DNA of 6,205 nucleotides from Thermoleophilaceae bacterium (GTDB lineage Bacteria; Actinomycetota; Thermoleophilia; Solirubrobacterales; Thermoleophilaceae), in the NCBI GenBank assembly GCA_013812005.1, contig JACCUE010000132.1, positions 1 to 6,205 on the forward strand, in the 5' to 3' direction. Position numbers and translations under genes: made by a program. This document shows, piece by piece, positions 5,150 through 6,205 of the stretch. A model generated the notes under the pieces. The model saw only the letters and a program-made list of their open reading frames with translations. It did no database searches and was not told the origin of the DNA. Numbering within the stretch: the stretch's first letter is position 1; each line of letters begins with the position of its first letter.

Positions 5150-5482
5150 TTGGATGAGCCTGGCTCGCACCGCCCGCTGACGGTGAACACCACCCGCCAC
5201 GCGGACCGCTGCGTGATCGCGGCAATCGGCGACCTCGACCTGTCCAGCGTCGCGGCGCTCGACGCCGAGGTGCGAGCGGCGGAGGCCACCGATGTCGATC
5301 AGATCATCATCGACCTGAGCGGCGTGACCTTCATGGACTCCACGGGGCTTCGGCTGCTGGTTCAGGCCGATGCGCGGTCACGGGCCGACTCGAACCGACT
5401 GAGGCTTGTCCGGGGCTCTCGCCGGGTGCAGAGGGTCTTCGAGCTGACGAACACCGAAGCCATGCTGCCCTTCGTCGACTAG
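5150..5482 (+). CDS. Single-domain STAS protein, anti-sigma factor antagonist type
   Basis: The 110-aa product is one STAS domain. Strand CVIAAIGDLDLSSV (21-34) carries the G-(D/E)-LD motif. IIIDLSGVTFMDSTGLRLLV (52-71) contains the D-S-T-G-L motif, whose Ser64 matches the residue phosphorylated by anti-sigma kinases in SpoIIAA/RsbV. The last third, LRLVRGSRRVQRVFELTN, is also typical. In that family the unphosphorylated protein binds the anti-sigma kinase and frees the sigma factor. The start is a rare TTG, supported by AGGAG upstream. No kinase (HATPase), phosphatase or alternative sigma gene is adjacent, so its partners lie elsewhere; the RpoD-like sigma in this window is not of the type normally controlled this way. 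The 172-bp upstream region has no clear promoter that I can name. Confidence 0.92.
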   Translation: MDEPGSHRPLTVNTTRHADRCVIAAIGDLDLSSVAALDAEVRAAEATDVDQIIIDLSGVTFMDSTGLRLLVQADARSRADSNRLRLVRGSRRVQRVFELTNTEAMLPFVD

Positions 5483-5504
5483 CCTGGCTAGGAACCGGCA
5501 GGCT
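5481..5504. terminator. Possible bidirectional stem-loop between convergent STAS and lipoprotein genes
   Basis: AGCCTG (5481-5486, including the last bases of the STAS stop codon) and CAGGCT (5499-5504) form a 6-bp inverted repeat with a 12-nt loop. Position between two convergent genes fits a shared terminator. There is no T run on either side, the stem is short, and the call is weak. Confidence 0.25.
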
Positions 5505-5536
5505 CAGCCGCGCGGGGGTCAACACCCATCCTCCGG

Positions 5537-6049
5537 TCACGGTGTCCCGGGTGCATCCACTCCTCCCGGACCCGTGGGCGGCGCCCCCTCGGCCTGCTCC
5601 TGATCGTCGTTGATCTTCCACTCCCCGTCTCGGCGTACGAGGGACTCTTTGACCCGGCTCTTCCCGCGGGTCGTGTTGAACACAGAAACCGCCGTGGCGT
5701 TGTCTCCCCTCACGCTGACCCGGATCACCTTCACGTCGCGGCCGGGCACGAACCGCTTCAGGATCGGCTCGTAGTTTTTCACCTGCTCCTCACAGGAATC
5801 CCCACGGGGAGCCACATCGCTCCTGTCCGCCTGGTTCTCCTCCACCAGCTTGCGCCGGTAGGAGCTCGTGTAGAGCGAGCAGGCACGTGCGCCGTCCCCG
5901 TCAAAGAGCGCATCGAGGGCCTCCTCCAAGACCTTCTTCACGGCGGCTTCGTCCACTCGCGCATCGGGGCGATCCGAGTCGCCGTCGCCACCGCATCCGG
6001 CCAGCACGCCCAGGACGGCGAAAGCGCCGGCCCAGCCCCTCAGCTCCAT
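5537..6049 (-). CDS. Predicted lipoprotein with an NTF2/SnoaL-like or DUF4878-like domain
   Basis: The 170-aa product begins with a short signal peptide: ELR, a hydrophobic stretch to residue 18, and lipobox L16-A17-G18-C19 followed by GGDGDSD. It is thus predicted to be lipid-anchored on the outer face of the membrane. Residues 33-148 look like a small NTF2-like alpha+beta domain: helix AAVKKVLEEALDALFDGD, then ACSLYTSSYRRKLVEE, and beta strands VKVIRVSVRGDNATAVSVF and SLVRRDGEWKIND. Two cysteines, C57 and C86, are placed as in related exported proteins where I would expect a disulfide. The Pro/Gly tail is probably unstructured. I chose ATG 6049-6047, with GGGAG (6059-6055) 5 nt upstream, over GTG 6061. 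It is convergent with the STAS gene. Ligand and role are unknown. Confidence 0.8.
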   Translation of the reverse strand: MELRGWAGAFAVLGVLAGCGGDGDSDRPDARVDEAAVKKVLEEALDALFDGDGARACSLYTSSYRRKLVEENQADRSDVAPRGDSCEEQVKNYEPILKRFVPGRDVKVIRVSVRGDNATAVSVFNTTRGKSRVKESLVRRDGEWKINDDQEQAEGAPPTGPGGVDAPGTP

Positions 6050-6061
6050 AGCCGCTCCCAC

Positions 6062-6205
6062 CGTCGCAAAACGCGCCGAGCTGTTCGATCATCGATTCGC
6101 ACCGAGGCCATGTCTAGCGGGATCGGCCCCTCCGTTCAAGGTCGCGGAGGCAGCGGACCGCGAGCGGTTGGCCGCCGGCTGCGAGCGGCCGGGACCAGCC
6201 GGCGC
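6062..6205. other. Non-coding or undetermined right-end region
   Basis: These 144 bp lie upstream of the lipoprotein gene. They should include its promoter, but no -10/-35 pair is clear. GCGAGCGG occurs twice (6160-6167 and 6181-6188), and GGCCGC/GCGGCC (6170-6175 and 6185-6190) can form a 6-bp stem. An open plus-strand frame from ATG 6109 runs off the edge with no Shine-Dalgarno site and low-complexity Arg/Gly content. I see no gene here that I can support. Confidence 0.4.

Noticed and set aside
6109..6205. Possible new plus-strand gene starting at ATG 6109
   Set aside because: There is no Shine-Dalgarno site, the product is Gly/Arg/Ser-rich with no recognisable domain, and it is cut by the window edge.

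Overview
The window is high-GC DNA that reads as a bacterial chromosome segment, most likely an actinobacterium of the class Thermoleophilia (Solirubrobacterales/Gaiellales type). I infer this from three things. The group 1/2 sigma factor has a region 4 ending in the 'ENNTLKKL...LPEAQRLR' style that I associate with that class. The GTP cyclohydrolase is of the archaeal MptA type. The small Clp-N-like protein resembles ones I associate with the same class. No database search was possible, so the taxonomy is a moderate-confidence inference.

Layout, left to right. Positions 1-130 hold the tail of a small antitoxin-like gene and the first ~14 codons of an overlapping PIN-family toxin gene, which then loses all family resemblance just before a tRNA gene. 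tRNA-Thr(GGT) and tRNA-Tyr(GTA) follow on the minus strand, separated by a short spacer with a perfect 7-bp hairpin. A 382-aa RpoD-family sigma factor lies just upstream of them on the same strand. A 211-bp divergent intergenic region separates it from a plus-strand folE2/mptA-type GTP cyclohydrolase. Next comes a small plus-strand protein with one Clp-N-like half domain and no ATPase. Its stop codon overlaps, tail to tail, the stop of a minus-strand three-gene group: crotonase-family protein, DUF3817-like membrane protein, and phosphatidylglycerophosphate synthase (pgsA). Then come a plus-strand single-domain STAS protein (anti-sigma factor antagonist type) and a convergent minus-strand NTF2-like lipoprotein. 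The last ~150 bp contain no gene I can support.

Most of the window is housekeeping: transcription initiation, tRNAs, pterin/folate precursor synthesis and phospholipid synthesis. There is no CRISPR array, no insertion sequence with terminal repeats and no rRNA. I found no clear new multi-gene system. The points most worth checking are the broken toxin-antitoxin module beside a tRNA 3' end, the archaeal-type GTP cyclohydrolase, the crotonase that appears to lack both usual catalytic glutamates, and the stand-alone Clp-N-like protein.
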